Of a stretch of 64,000 bases of DNA, positions 14,506 through 23,169 are shown piece after piece. Numbering within the stretch: the first letter of the stretch is position 1; the number at the start of each line of letters is the position of its first letter. The DNA lies in contig NZ_JAQZAT010000023.1 in NCBI RefSeq assembly GCF_028736925.1, positions 1 to 64,000 on the forward strand, written 5' to 3'. Below the pieces are notes generated by a model. It saw only the letters and a list, made by a program, of their open reading frames with translations, was not told the DNA's origin and made no database searches. Position numbers and translations under genes: made by a program. The stretch comes from Flavivirga sp. 57AJ16. GTDB lineage: Bacteria; Bacteroidota; Bacteroidia; Flavobacteriales; Flavobacteriaceae.

Positions 14506-16434
14506 ATGTTAAAGAGTCGTATAGATAAATCAACAGGCTTCGAAAAAAGATTTGAAAACGCTGGTACTGTAGTCTATGAAAATTCAATAGAAGCATCAAA
14601 AGCTGTCGCCAAAGAGATAGCAGATCTTATAAAAGTTAAACAAGCTCAAAAGCAACCTTGTATCCTGGGGTTGGCAACAGGATCTTCACCTAAAGGACTG
14701 TATGCGGAATTAGTACGTCTGCATAAAGAAGAGGGTTTAAGTTTTAAGAATGTCGTCTCATTTAATTTGGATGAATATTATCCCATGGAACCAGATTCCA
14801 TAAATAGTTATGTGCGGTTTATGAAGGAGTTGCTATTTGATCAAGTAGATATCCTGCCCGAAAATTATCATATCCCAGATGGTACCTTATCAAAAGAGGA
14901 CATTGCGGATTATTGTAGTCAATATGAGGCAAAGATAAAAGCATTTGGAGGCATCGATTTACAAATTTTGGGTATTGGTGGCAATGGACATATAGGATTT
15001 AATGAGTCGGGGGCCTTACAAAATTCAAAAACCCGCTTAGTTGCCTTAGATCATATAACAAGAGTGGCTGCCAGTAACGATTTTTCAGGTCTAAATAATA
15101 CGCCGAGAACGGCTATAACACTAGGGGTGAAAGCTATAATGGAAGCCAAACGTGTTATATTATTGGCTTGGGGAGAAAGAAAATCCAATATCATAAAAGC
15201 TTCAGTAGAAGGAGAAGTAACCAATCGGGTTCCGGCTTCTTATCTACAGGAACATAATAATGCGACCTTTGTTTTAGATAAAGCTGCTGCATCAAAATTG
15301 ACCCGTATCAATACACCTTGGTTAGTAGAAAAAATTGATTGGACAGATGAGCTTATTAGAAAAGCTGTTTTAGGTTTGGCCTTACATTTAAAAAAGCCCA
15401 TACTTATGCTTACAGATGCCGATTATATAGAAAACGGGATGAGTGATTTGTTGGCAGATTCTGGACCTGCTTATGATATAAATATTAAAATATTCAATAA
15501 ACTACAAAATACTATTACAGGTTGGCCAGGAGGAAAACCCAATGCTGATGATAGTAAACGACCAGAAAGAGCAGAGCCGGCAAAAAAACGGGTACTTATT
15601 TTTAGCCCACACCCAGACGATGATATTATAAGTATGGGAGGCACCTTTAAACGTTTGCAAGAACAAGGTCATGAAGTGCATGTAGGCTATCAAACCTCAG
15701 GAAATATAGCCGTAGCAGATGATGAAGCATTGCGCTTTGCCAGCTTTGTATGCGATTACAACGATAAGTTTGGAATAAAAAGTGAAGAAGCTGAAGCTAT
15801 CTATAAAAAAGCTGTAGCATTTCTTAAAAACAAAAAGGCAAGTGAGGTAGATATAAAGGAAGTGAGATACATTAAAGGTTTGATACGAAGGGGAGAAGCA
15901 CAGTCTACTTGTTACTTTGTAGGTGTCCCCGATAATCAAATTCATTTCATGGAATTGCCCTTTTATGAAACTGGCACTATAGAAAAAAAGCCATTAGGAG
16001 AAAAAGATGTTAAAATTACGATGGATTTGATAGAGAAGATAAAACCACATCAAATATATGCAGCAGGAGACCTAGCAGACCCACATGGGACCCATAAAGT
16101 ATGCCTGGATGCTATTTTTGAAGCGGCCAAACGTTTAAAACCAAAAAAGTTTATGAAAGATTGTTGGATTTGGTTGTACAGAGGCGCCTGGCAAGAGTGG
16201 GGTATTGATGAGATTGAAATGGCAGTACCTATGGGGCCCGATCAAGTCTTGGAAAAACGAAAGGGAATATTCAAGCACCAATCACAAAAAGATGGGGTTG
16301 TATTTCAAGGCTCGGATAGTAGGGAGTTTTGGCAACGTGCCGAAGATCGAAACAGGGAAACGGCCGAGCTCTATGACCAGTTAGGTTTATCACATTATGC
16401 TGCTATGGAAGCTTTTGTGAGATGGAAATATTAA
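14506..16434 (+). CDS. nagB: glucosamine-6-phosphate deaminase fused to a PIG-L deacetylase domain
   Basis: The product is 642 residues. Residues about 15-275 are NagB: GLATGSSPKGLYAELVRLH, VSFNLDEYYPM and the active-site loop GIGGNGHIGFNESG. Residues about 360-640 are a PIG-L/LmbE metal-dependent deacetylase: IFSPHPDDDIISMGGT (HPDD metal motif near residue 367) and the distal DLADPHGTHKVC (near 525). NagB alone is about 260 residues. Long NagB-PIG-L fusions are known from Bacteroidota. NagB converts GlcN-6-P to fructose-6-P and ammonia. The PIG-L half could deacetylate GlcNAc derivatives, which would explain the absence of nagA nearby; this is inference. Last gene of the operon. Confidence 0.88.
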   Translation: MLKSRIDKSTGFEKRFENAGTVVYENSIEASKAVAKEIADLIKVKQAQKQPCILGLATGSSPKGLYAELVRLHKEEGLSFKNVVSFNLDEYYPMEPDSINSYVRFMKELLFDQVDILPENYHIPDGTLSKEDIADYCSQYEAKIKAFGGIDLQILGIGGNGHIGFNESGALQNSKTRLVALDHITRVAASNDFSGLNNTPRTAITLGVKAIMEAKRVILLAWGERKSNIIKASVEGEVTNRVPASYLQEHNNATFVLDKAAASKLTRINTPWLVEKIDWTDELIRKAVLGLALHLKKPILMLTDADYIENGMSDLLADSGPAYDINIKIFNKLQNTITGWPGGKPNADDSKRPERAEPAKKRVLIFSPHPDDDIISMGGTFKRLQEQGHEVHVGYQTSGNIAVADDEALRFASFVCDYNDKFGIKSEEAEAIYKKAVAFLKNKKASEVDIKEVRYIKGLIRRGEAQSTCYFVGVPDNQIHFMELPFYETGTIEKKPLGEKDVKITMDLIEKIKPHQIYAAGDLADPHGTHKVCLDAIFEAAKRLKPKKFMKDCWIWLYRGAWQEWGIDEIEMAVPMGPDQVLEKRKGIFKHQSQKDGVVFQGSDSREFWQRAEDRNRETAELYDQLGLSHYAAMEAFVRWKY

Positions 16435-16450
16435 GAGAATAAAAGTGGTT

Positions 16451-16612
16451 ATACCAATTGGCAGGTGAAATGAGCCTTAAATAATTTGAATTATAGTGTG
16501 CTTATATAAAATAGAAAATGAAAGCATAGCCTTAGTTATGAGGTTATTTTATCTTGAAATATAAGTGCAATAGAAACGAATTATTAGGCTTATTTTATTT
16601 GTTAATTGGTAT
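16451..16612. repeat. 162-bp palindromic element
   Basis: Outer arms ATACCAATT...AATTGGTAT extend inward with few mismatches (left GTGAAATGAGCC, right GGCTTATTTTATTT). A second inner pair is GTGCTTATAT / ATATAAGTGC. The centre GCATAGCCTTAGTTATG resembles the centre of the MITEs at 6368 and 59831 (GGCATAGCCTAGTTACGG), and the length is identical. It may be a diverged relative. Confidence 0.55.
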
Positions 16613-16729
16613 TATTACATTTAATGAATTTTAAAATGTAAAAGCTGCTTCCAAAGAAGAAACATCTACTCTAACAATAATTTATTATAGCTTTTGTGAA
16701 TATGCAAGGGCTATAATTTTTTTAATTGG

Positions 16730-16750
16730 TTTTATATCGACTTAGCTATA
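16730..16750. repeat. solo MITE terminus
   Basis: TTTTATATCGACTTAGCTATA matches the right terminal repeat of the 162-bp MITE family at 6509-6529 and 59972-59992. No matching left end is recognisable nearby, so it is a fragment. Confidence 0.45.
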
Positions 16751-16880
16751 TATACAAACTCTCCTTGACTTTTCTATTTCCTAGAACCTGCTTCCGGTAG
16801 CTACGGTGTACCCACATCTTTTAAGGAACTATATTTTGTCCGCAGTTCACTTAAATGGATATAAAAACAAAAAAAGATTG

Positions 16881-17021
16881 GACACGAATGGCACAAATTT
16901 TCACAAATTATTCAGACTATTGACAGATTTCAAGCCTATATAGACTAGGGATTCATATTCATGCAGAGTTCAATCAATACCATAAAGTATTGGATTCGTG
17001 TAAATTTGTGCCATTCGTGTC
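16881..17021. repeat. 141-bp element with 20-bp perfect terminal inverted repeats
   Basis: GACACGAATGGCACAAATTT (16881-16900) is perfectly complementary to AAATTTGTGCCATTCGTGTC (17002-17021). A-rich and T-rich runs flank the two arms. The motif CACGAATGGCACAAATTT is of a type that recurs in Bacteroidota intergenic repeats. There is no coding capacity. Confidence 0.65.
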
Positions 17022-17146
17022 TTTTTTAAAGAAGAGTACACACCGTAGTTCTGGCAGGCAGGGATTGGCTCATATTCGTCCATATTTGGTTATTTTTATT
17101 AAATGAGTAATTTTAAGCTAGCAATGGTATTGTTTATAGCATTTAA

Positions 17147-17608
17147 ATGATAAAAAAACTTAATCACAAGAAAGAACAGGTATCTAAGGAAATATACCGC
17201 ATTTTTCAAGCATCCTATAAAATTGAAGCAGACTTACTTCAAGTAAAACTTCAAGATTTTCCACCTTTAAAAAGAGGCGTGAATAATTTTCAAGACAGTG
17301 CCACCAATTTTTATGGTTTTTGGAAAGCATCAGAGCTAGCTGCTGTTCTTGAAATTGATAAGGTAAATAATATAACAGATATCTGTAGCCTTGTTGTTCA
17401 TCCTTTGTTTTTCAGGCAAGGCATTGCCAAAAAACTTTTAGATTTTGCTGTAGCATTGCATCATTCAGAAATAATCATTGTTGAAACTGGATTTGCAAAC
17501 AAGCCAGCCGTTGCCTTATATGAGACATTTGGTTTTATACAGCAAGGAAAATATATGACTTCAATTGGTATTGAAAAGGTGAAATTTACACTTCGTAAGA
17601 CGTATTGA
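17147..17608 (+). CDS. GNAT-family N-acetyltransferase
   Basis: The product is 153 residues. It has the GNAT acetyl-CoA motif A SLVVHPLFFRQGIAKKLLDF (about 86-105, with RQGIA as the Q/RxxGxG/A pyrophosphate loop) and motif B ALYETFGFIQQGKY near the end. The substrate is unknown. It stands alone between repeat-rich spacers, so context gives no hint. Start chosen at MIKKLNHKK; no better internal ATG is seen. Confidence 0.82.
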   Translation: MIKKLNHKKEQVSKEIYRIFQASYKIEADLLQVKLQDFPPLKRGVNNFQDSATNFYGFWKASELAAVLEIDKVNNITDICSLVVHPLFFRQGIAKKLLDFAVALHHSEIIIVETGFANKPAVALYETFGFIQQGKYMTSIGIEKVKFTLRKTY

Positions 17609-18188
17609 ACTTCTTTTTTGTAAGTACAGTATTTGTGCTATCATGTTCTTGCATTATAATTTTGCTTTGGTAAAAAAAGAAGTTCTTATACCAATTATGA
17701 CTCAAAACAACCCCTATAATTTGTTTAGCTCACAGATCTAATTTGATAAATAGGAGTTCATGAATCTTCTTCGATTACAATTTTGCTCATATTTCAATAT
17801 AAAACATGAGCTCAGCTTGACTGGGTATAAAACCATAACAAAGGCTCAATGTCATTAAGTTAAGGAAATTTGCCCCTTTTTGTCACATTGAGCGCAGTCG
17901 AAATGCTAATAAAACTAGAACTCCAATTGGTCTTCGACTGCGCTCAGACTGACATTACGGCCTTAACTTAATGACATTGAACAAAGGCTATGATTGAATT
18001 TTCTATCATATCAGAACAAAATATAATTCAAATTATTTATAGCTCATTTTAAATAATAATCGGTATTACTTAAAAGTTTCTTCTACAAAATTAATGGTGG
18101 AATATCCTTGTTTAATCAGACTAGGAAATATTTAGTCTTTTTCTTTGGCTATTGGTTTAATTGGTTATTATATTTACACGTTATACCA
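17609..18188. other. intergenic region with a palindromic transposon-like element
   Basis: It holds the 135-bp hairpin element at 17846-17980. TTATACCAATTATGA at about 17688 resembles one end of the element at 16451. No gene is seen before the ATG at 18189. The longer reading frame start at 18108 lacks a signal-peptide-compatible N-terminus and is not used. Confidence 0.5.
17838..17988. mobile_element. 135-bp palindromic element with 8-bp target-site duplication
   Basis: Terminal arms TCAATGTCATTAAGTTAAGG (17846-17865) and its exact complement (17961-17980) enclose an inner pair, TGAGCGCAGTCGAA / TTCGACTGCGCTCA. ACAAAGGC flanks both sides (17838-17845 and 17981-17988), a clean 8-bp duplication that shows transposition. 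It has no reading frame and must be moved in trans. Confidence 0.75.
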
Positions 18189-20081
18189 ATGAATGAGATT
18201 AAATTTTCTTTTTTAATTATTTGTTTTATACTATCAAATAATATTTTTTCACAAGAAGTAGCTATCCCTACAAAATTTCTTGAGGATGGTAGTATGTATA
18301 AAAGTTTTAAGGAATTTTCTCAGCCTTTGGCTCAATTTAAAGCGCATGAAAAATGTATTGTTACTGGTTATTTGGGGAAGAATATATATAAAATAATCTA
18401 TAAAGAGCGGGTAGGTTATGTAAACTCTGATTTTTTATCGATTAATGAGGAAATGATGGATCTATATTTCGCCAATGAAGAAAAAGAATTAAAGAAAGCT
18501 ATTGCGGAAGATGAAAAAAGAAAGAAAAAGATAAGGGAGGTAATAAGAAAGAGGGAAGAAAAAGAGCGTATCCAAGATTCTATTATTAAAGCGAGGGAAG
18601 CAGCGAAACGCCAGCAGGAACTATTGGCAAAAGCTAAACAGCAGGCAGCCGGGTTAAAGGAAAAGCAAAGGGTTCAGGACTCTATAAACAGGGCCGAGGA
18701 AACGGCGAAACGCCAGCAGGAACTATTGGCAAAAGCTAAACAGCAGGCAGCCGGGTTAAAGGAAAAGCAAAGGGTTCAGGACTCTATAAACAGGGCCGAG
18801 GAAACGGCGAAACATCAACAGGAGCTATTGGCAAAAGCTAAACAGCAGGCAGCCGAGTTAAAGGAAAAGCAAAGGGTTCAGGACTCTATAAACAGGGCCG
18901 AGGAAACGGCGAAACGCCAACAGGAGCTATTGGCGCAAGCTAAACAGCAGGCAGCCGAGTTAAAGGAAAAGCAAAGGGTTCAGGACTCTATAAACAGGGC
19001 CGAGGAAACGGCGAAACGCCAACAGGAGCTATTGGCAAAAGCTAAACAGCAGGCAGCCGAGTTAAAGGAAAAACAAAGGGTTCAGGACTCTATAAACAGG
19101 GCCGAGGAAACGGCGAAACGCCAACAGGAGCTATTGGCGCAAGCTAAACAGCAGGCAGCCGAGTTAAAGGAAAAGCAAAGGGTTCAGGACTCTATAAACA
19201 GGGACGAGGAAGCAGCGAAACGCCAACAGGAGCTATTGGCAAAAGCTAAACAGCAGGCAGCCGGGTTAAAGGAAAAACAAAGGGTTCAGGACTCGATTAA
19301 CAGGGCCGAGGAAGCAGCGAAACGCCAACAGGAGCTATTGGCAAAAGCTAAACAGCAGGCAGCCGAGTTAAAGGAAAAGCAAAGGATTCAGGACTCGATT
19401 AACAGGGCCGAGGAAGCAGCGAAACGCCAACAGGAGCTACTGGCAAAAGCCAAAAGGCAAGCTGCTGAGTTAAAGGAAAGGCAAAGGGTTCAGGATTCAA
19501 TTAATAGGGCTAAGGAAGCAGCTGAGCTAATTGAAAAACAAAGGATTCAGGGCTTAATTGATAAGGCTAGGGAAGAAGCCAAACGCCAGCAAGCCGTGTT
19601 GGCAGCAGCAAAGAATAAAAAAGCAGAAGTAAACGAAAACACTAATACAGAAAGGATTAAATTTAGAAACACATGTCATTATGCGATACACAGATATGAT
19701 GAGTTTTATAAAAAGATTTATATAAGAACCGACCCTTATTCGATAAGTGATGATTTAACCATCGAATTATATAAATATGGGCAAAAAACAAGTGTGTTTT
19801 TTAACTCTCCAAAAGATTTAGGTTGCGTTAGTTATTTTTCTAATAATCGATCATCTGTAAAGGTTGAACTTGAAAATAATCAGACCATAACGTTTTACCA
19901 CACATGGAATATGGAATGTGGCGAGTTTTTATTTAAAGGAAACCTTTCTCAATCGAAAATAATACATTTAAAAAAGTCTCCCATTAAATCGATATTGTTA
20001 AAAGGAACAAAGGGTACTTTTAATATTACAGATATAGATTATAAAGAGTTTTTTATTGATAAGTTAAAATGTCTTGATTAA
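18189..20081 (+). CDS. exported coiled-coil protein with 34-residue tandem repeats
   Basis: From MNEIKFSF (18189) the product is 630 residues. A signal peptide is about 1-22 (FLIICFILSNNIFSQ). An SH3-like small domain is about 23-105 (FKAHEKCIVTGYLGKNIYKI, then GYVNSDFLSI). A charged helix follows, then nine full 34-residue repeats (RVQDSINRAEETAKRQQELL, then AKAKQQAAELKEKQ), two degenerate ones, and a C-terminal beta-rich domain of about 145 residues. The heptad-like, Glu/Lys/Gln/Ala-rich repeats predict a long periplasmic or surface helix of roughly 50 nm. Function unknown; TolA-like spacing or envelope scaffolding is conceivable. Preferred over the frame start at 18108, whose first 27 residues do not form a signal peptide. 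Confidence 0.75.
   Translation: MNEIKFSFLIICFILSNNIFSQEVAIPTKFLEDGSMYKSFKEFSQPLAQFKAHEKCIVTGYLGKNIYKIIYKERVGYVNSDFLSINEEMMDLYFANEEKELKKAIAEDEKRKKKIREVIRKREEKERIQDSIIKAREAAKRQQELLAKAKQQAAGLKEKQRVQDSINRAEETAKRQQELLAKAKQQAAGLKEKQRVQDSINRAEETAKHQQELLAKAKQQAAELKEKQRVQDSINRAEETAKRQQELLAQAKQQAAELKEKQRVQDSINRAEETAKRQQELLAKAKQQAAELKEKQRVQDSINRAEETAKRQQELLAQAKQQAAELKEKQRVQDSINRDEEAAKRQQELLAKAKQQAAGLKEKQRVQDSINRAEEAAKRQQELLAKAKQQAAELKEKQRIQDSINRAEEAAKRQQELLAKAKRQAAELKERQRVQDSINRAKEAAELIEKQRIQGLIDKAREEAKRQQAVLAAAKNKKAEVNENTNTERIKFRNTCHYAIHRYDEFYKKIYIRTDPYSISDDLTIELYKYGQKTSVFFNSPKDLGCVSYFSNNRSSVKVELENNQTITFYHTWNMECGEFLFKGNLSQSKIIHLKKSPIKSILLKGTKGTFNITDIDYKEFFIDKLKCLD
18567..19572 (+). repeat. 102-bp coding tandem repeat (9 full units plus degenerate units)
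   Basis: Units start at 18567 and recur every 102 bp to 19484; unit 10 begins at 19485 and is shortened. Units 2-6 are nearly identical in DNA, including third positions, so the expansion is recent. Positions alternate K/Q (AKAK or AQAK), G/E (AAGLK or AAELK) and T/A (EETAK or EEAAK) in a pattern that suggests conversion between units. Confidence 0.85.
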
Positions 20082-20247
20082 TATTATTTCTTCTGCTAAA
20101 TGGACCAATCCCAATTGGCATGATCTTGTTGTCCAGTTCCAGTTTTAGATCTAGTGTGACGGTAATAATAATTTATTATAAAAACTTGATGGGTTTTATT
20201 GAGTAAATTTAATTAATTCAATTCCTTTTTCAAGGGTTTCCTTTTTT

Positions 20248-21630
20248 TCAGTTGTTGTTTGGGATAAAGATTAGGCTTGCTATGGTCCCTTTTTTCTCTA
20301 CACTTTTGATCTGAATTTTGCTTTTATGTAAAAGCATAATTTGTTTGCACAAGCTTAATCCAATACCGCTTCCGGATTTTTTAGTACTGAAAAAGGGAAT
20401 AAATACATCATCAATTATTTCATTTGGAATTCCCTTGCCATTATCCTTAATTTTTATAACTGGTTGACCATTAATGTTCTTTTCTGCAGATAATATAATT
20501 TTTGGAGACTCGATTTCTTTACAAGCTTCAATCGAATTAAGTATTAAATTGATTAACACCTGCTCAATTAAATAGACATCCATTTCTATTTGGAGATTTG
20601 GATTTTCAATTTCAAAATGTAACGCCATATTTTTATTCGCAAGTGAAGGAAGCATCAAGGTTTTTATATTTTCGAATAATTCAATCACAGCGATCTTACT
20701 TAGATTAAGCTTGGTGATTTTATTTAAGCTTCGGTAGGTTTTTGCAAATTTTAATAGGCCCTCGCTTCTTTTTTTAATGCTTTCAATACCAGTATTTAAA
20801 TCGTTTATATCTATTTGATGATTTTCTGGATCTTCTATAGATTGCTGGACTTTAGATTGTAAAGTTTCTGCTAATGATGTTATTGGTGCAATGGAATTCA
20901 TTATTTCATGAGTCATTACACTTAATAATTTCTTCCAAGCTTTAGATTCATTTTGAGTAAGTGTGTTTTCAATATTTTGTAGTACTATAAGTTTATATGA
21001 CTGTTCTTTTATCTGAAAAATAGAACTCGCAATTAATAGGGGTGTTTTTTCATTCTCGATTTCTATAGTCATACTATTTTCATTGGTGTGATTTTTTACG
21101 AAAACGGAATTAAATAAATCTGGCTTCCTTTTTTTTACAAATTGAACGTTTTTTAATGAAGGAACATTTAAATTTTTTTTAAATGAATCATTAATCCATA
21201 AAACCTCCCCAGAGTCTATATGATAAGCAATAATACCTGTGTTAATTAATTCGAGTATTTTTTTTAGGTATAAATGCTGGGCTTCCTTTTCTTTATTGAT
21301 CTCATGTACTGTTTTATTAACCTCATTAAAGCCTTTATGTAATTCCCTAAGATCTTCCGTTCCGGATTTTTCATTAAACCAGCGTGAAAAATCCCTGTAT
21401 TTTACAGATTCAAAAAAATCGTCCATTTCATAAAATCGTCTAAATATAAATTTATAAAGTCCCCTAAAGGCATAATATAAAGTAATTAAAATGGGAATTA
21501 GTATGGCTACACTAACTTGTGTGCTATTTTGAAAGTCAAGCATGTTTATTGCAAACGCTAAGGCTGTTAGTGTAAAAAATAAAGCGATAACCCTAATGAC
21601 CAGAACTAATTTATATTTCCTATAAACCAT
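20248..21630 (-). CDS. membrane sensor histidine kinase (NtrB-like)
   Basis: The product is 460 residues. Two N-terminal membrane helices (about 10-28 and 40-57) are followed by a linker, then a PAS-like domain (about 120-215, LINTGIIAYHIDSGEVLWIN). HisKA has the phospho-acceptor in VMTHEIMNSIAPI (His241). The HATPase N box is QVLINLILNSIEACKE, the G1 box IKDNGKGIP and the G2 box KKSGSGIGLSLCKQIM. There is almost no periplasmic loop, so it senses within the membrane or cytoplasm. Its start overlaps the upstream response-regulator gene by 11 bp. Together they form a two-component system divergent from the efflux operon. Confidence 0.9.
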   Translation of the reverse strand: MVYRKYKLVLVIRVIALFFTLTALAFAINMLDFQNSTQVSVAILIPILITLYYAFRGLYKFIFRRFYEMDDFFESVKYRDFSRWFNEKSGTEDLRELHKGFNEVNKTVHEINKEKEAQHLYLKKILELINTGIIAYHIDSGEVLWINDSFKKNLNVPSLKNVQFVKKRKPDLFNSVFVKNHTNENSMTIEIENEKTPLLIASSIFQIKEQSYKLIVLQNIENTLTQNESKAWKKLLSVMTHEIMNSIAPITSLAETLQSKVQQSIEDPENHQIDINDLNTGIESIKKRSEGLLKFAKTYRSLNKITKLNLSKIAVIELFENIKTLMLPSLANKNMALHFEIENPNLQIEMDVYLIEQVLINLILNSIEACKEIESPKIILSAEKNINGQPVIKIKDNGKGIPNEIIDDVFIPFFSTKKSGSGIGLSLCKQIMLLHKSKIQIKSVEKKGTIASLIFIPNNN

Positions 21631-22966
21631 ACTTGTTTAATCTTCTATAAAGTGCTGTCCTTGTAATTCCTAATTCTTTTGCAGATTTGGAAATGTTACC
21701 ATGGTTCTTTTCAATAACCTTTAAAATGGCATTTTTCTCAATGGTTTCAAGTTTTAAATCGGTAGTACCAATGTTATTTCCTATTTTTTCTATAGGAGAA
21801 AATACCAGGTCCTCTTCATATAGACAATCGTTGTCTGCCATAATCACTGCCCGTTCTAAGGCATATTGAAGTTCTCGAACATTACCGGGAAAATAATAAA
21901 GCTTTAGTTTGTTAATAAAACCATTATCCAACTTAAAGCTGGGTTTTAGATACTTTTCAGCATATAGCTTAATAAAATGTTTGGCCAGTAAAATAACATC
22001 GTTACCTCGGTCTCTTAAAGGAGGCACCATAATTTCTACGGTGTTTATCCTATAAATAAGGTCTTTTCTAAAATTAGCTTCGTTGGCAAGAAATTCTATA
22101 CTTAAATTTGTTGCACAAATAAGTCTAATATTAATATCTATGGATTTGTTAGAGCCTAACGGAGTTACCTTTCTATTTTGCAAAACAGTTAAAAGTTTTG
22201 CTTGTTGTTGCAGGCTAATATTCCCTATTTCATCTAAAAAAAGGGTACCACCATCTGCTGCTTCAAACCTTCCGGACCGATCGTTTTTTGCATCTGTAAA
22301 AGCCCCTTTTTTGTAACCAAACAGTTCACTTTCAAATAATGATGCTGTTAACGATCCGACATCGACTTTAATAAAGGGCTTGTTTTTTCGTAACGAATTA
22401 TTATGTATAGCTTTCGCAATAAGATCTTTACCAGTCCCATTTTCACCTAGAATTAAAATATTGGCATCGGTAGGGGCAATTTTTTTTATCTTCAAAAAAG
22501 TATCGTTCATAACATGACTTTCACCCAAAATTTCGGTTCTTGTAATGGAAGCGCCTGTCTTTTTTGATTTGTGTGATTTTTTCTTATTTAAAATATCGGT
22601 AAGCGACTCTATGAGTTTGCTGTTTTCCCATGGTTTCACTAAAAAATCTGAAGCGCCTTCTTTTAGGGACCGGATGGCCAAATCCAGATCCCCATAGGCC
22701 GTTATTAAAACAATGTATACTTCTTTATTGATCTCCTTAATTTTATTGAGCCAATAAATACCTTCGTTTCCTGTATTTATAAGCCCGTTAAAATTCATAT
22801 CAAGAATAATAAGATCGAATTTAGTCTTCTGGATCAAAGACACTATGTTGCCCGGGTTTTTCTCTACAATAACATCTTTTACTTTAGATTTTAACAGTAA
22901 TCGTATGGCAGTTAGCACATCGTCATCGTCATCTACAACTAATATGTTAGCGTTTTTTAACAACAT
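21620..22966 (-). CDS. NtrC-family sigma-54-dependent response regulator
   Basis: The product is 448 residues. The receiver domain has acidic pocket VVDDDDDV and phospho-acceptor Asp56 (LIILDMNFNG). The AAA+ domain has Walker A GENGTGKD, the sigma-54 loop GAFTDA and DGGTLFLDEIGN as Walker B. The C-terminal Fis-type HTH is NISKSAKELGITRTALYRRL. The sigma-54 contact motif is GAFTDA rather than the textbook GAFTGA, a variant I recall as common in Bacteroidota. Phosphorylated by the overlapping kinase gene, it should activate the divergent efflux operon at 23170. Confidence 0.9.
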   Translation of the reverse strand: MLLKNANILVVDDDDDVLTAIRLLLKSKVKDVIVEKNPGNIVSLIQKTKFDLIILDMNFNGLINTGNEGIYWLNKIKEINKEVYIVLITAYGDLDLAIRSLKEGASDFLVKPWENSKLIESLTDILNKKKSHKSKKTGASITRTEILGESHVMNDTFLKIKKIAPTDANILILGENGTGKDLIAKAIHNNSLRKNKPFIKVDVGSLTASLFESELFGYKKGAFTDAKNDRSGRFEAADGGTLFLDEIGNISLQQQAKLLTVLQNRKVTPLGSNKSIDINIRLICATNLSIEFLANEANFRKDLIYRINTVEIMVPPLRDRGNDVILLAKHFIKLYAEKYLKPSFKLDNGFINKLKLYYFPGNVRELQYALERAVIMADNDCLYEEDLVFSPIEKIGNNIGTTDLKLETIEKNAILKVIEKNHGNISKSAKELGITRTALYRRLNKYGL

Positions 22967-23033
22967 AATTACAATATTACAATATTAATATGCTCATTAA
23001 AAATTATTAAAGTATAAATATTCGGTAGGGTAG

Positions 23034-23077
23034 AAGTGTTTTATTATCGAACATGATTGTATCATTTTCGAACACTT
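23034..23077. promoter_or_regulatory. candidate enhancer site for the NtrC-type regulator
   Basis: An AAGTGTT (23034-23040) / AACACTT (23071-23077) inverted pair encloses CGAACA twice (23048-23053 and 23069-23074), 21 bp apart, with TGATTGTATCA between. It sits in the divergent region between the regulator and the HlyD gene, 93-136 bp before the latter. I could not find a convincing -24/-12 promoter (GG-N10-GC). Confidence 0.4.
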
Positions 23078-23169
23078 TAATAAGTTTGTTTTTGTTTAAA
23101 TTATTGATTTGTAGTTTTTTATAAAACGGCATAATAATGTCTATATAAAAGCGTAAACATGTTAATTAT

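Larger units (their letters stand above)
16435..17146. other. non-coding stretch built of hairpin repeats
   Basis: No gene. It contains a 162-bp palindromic element (16451-16612), a lone MITE-type end (16730-16750), and a 141-bp inverted-repeat element (16881-17021). The latter is nested inside a second inverted pair, CTACGGTGTAC near 16805 and GTACACACCGTAG near 17036. Confidence 0.6.

Noticed and set aside
18108-18188. Upstream ATG of the 34-residue-repeat gene
   Set aside because: The extra 27 residues give a non-signal N-terminus, while MNEIKFSF at 18189 begins a normal signal peptide.
18567-19572. Regular repeats that could suggest a CRISPR array
   Set aside because: The 102-bp units are contiguous, coding and without unique spacers. 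The same holds for the 48-bp units at 43201-44208.
23078-23169. Sigma-54 promoter before the HlyD gene
   Set aside because: No GG-N10-GC pair with flanking TGGCAC/TTGC could be found by eye, so none is annotated despite the NtrC-type regulator next door.
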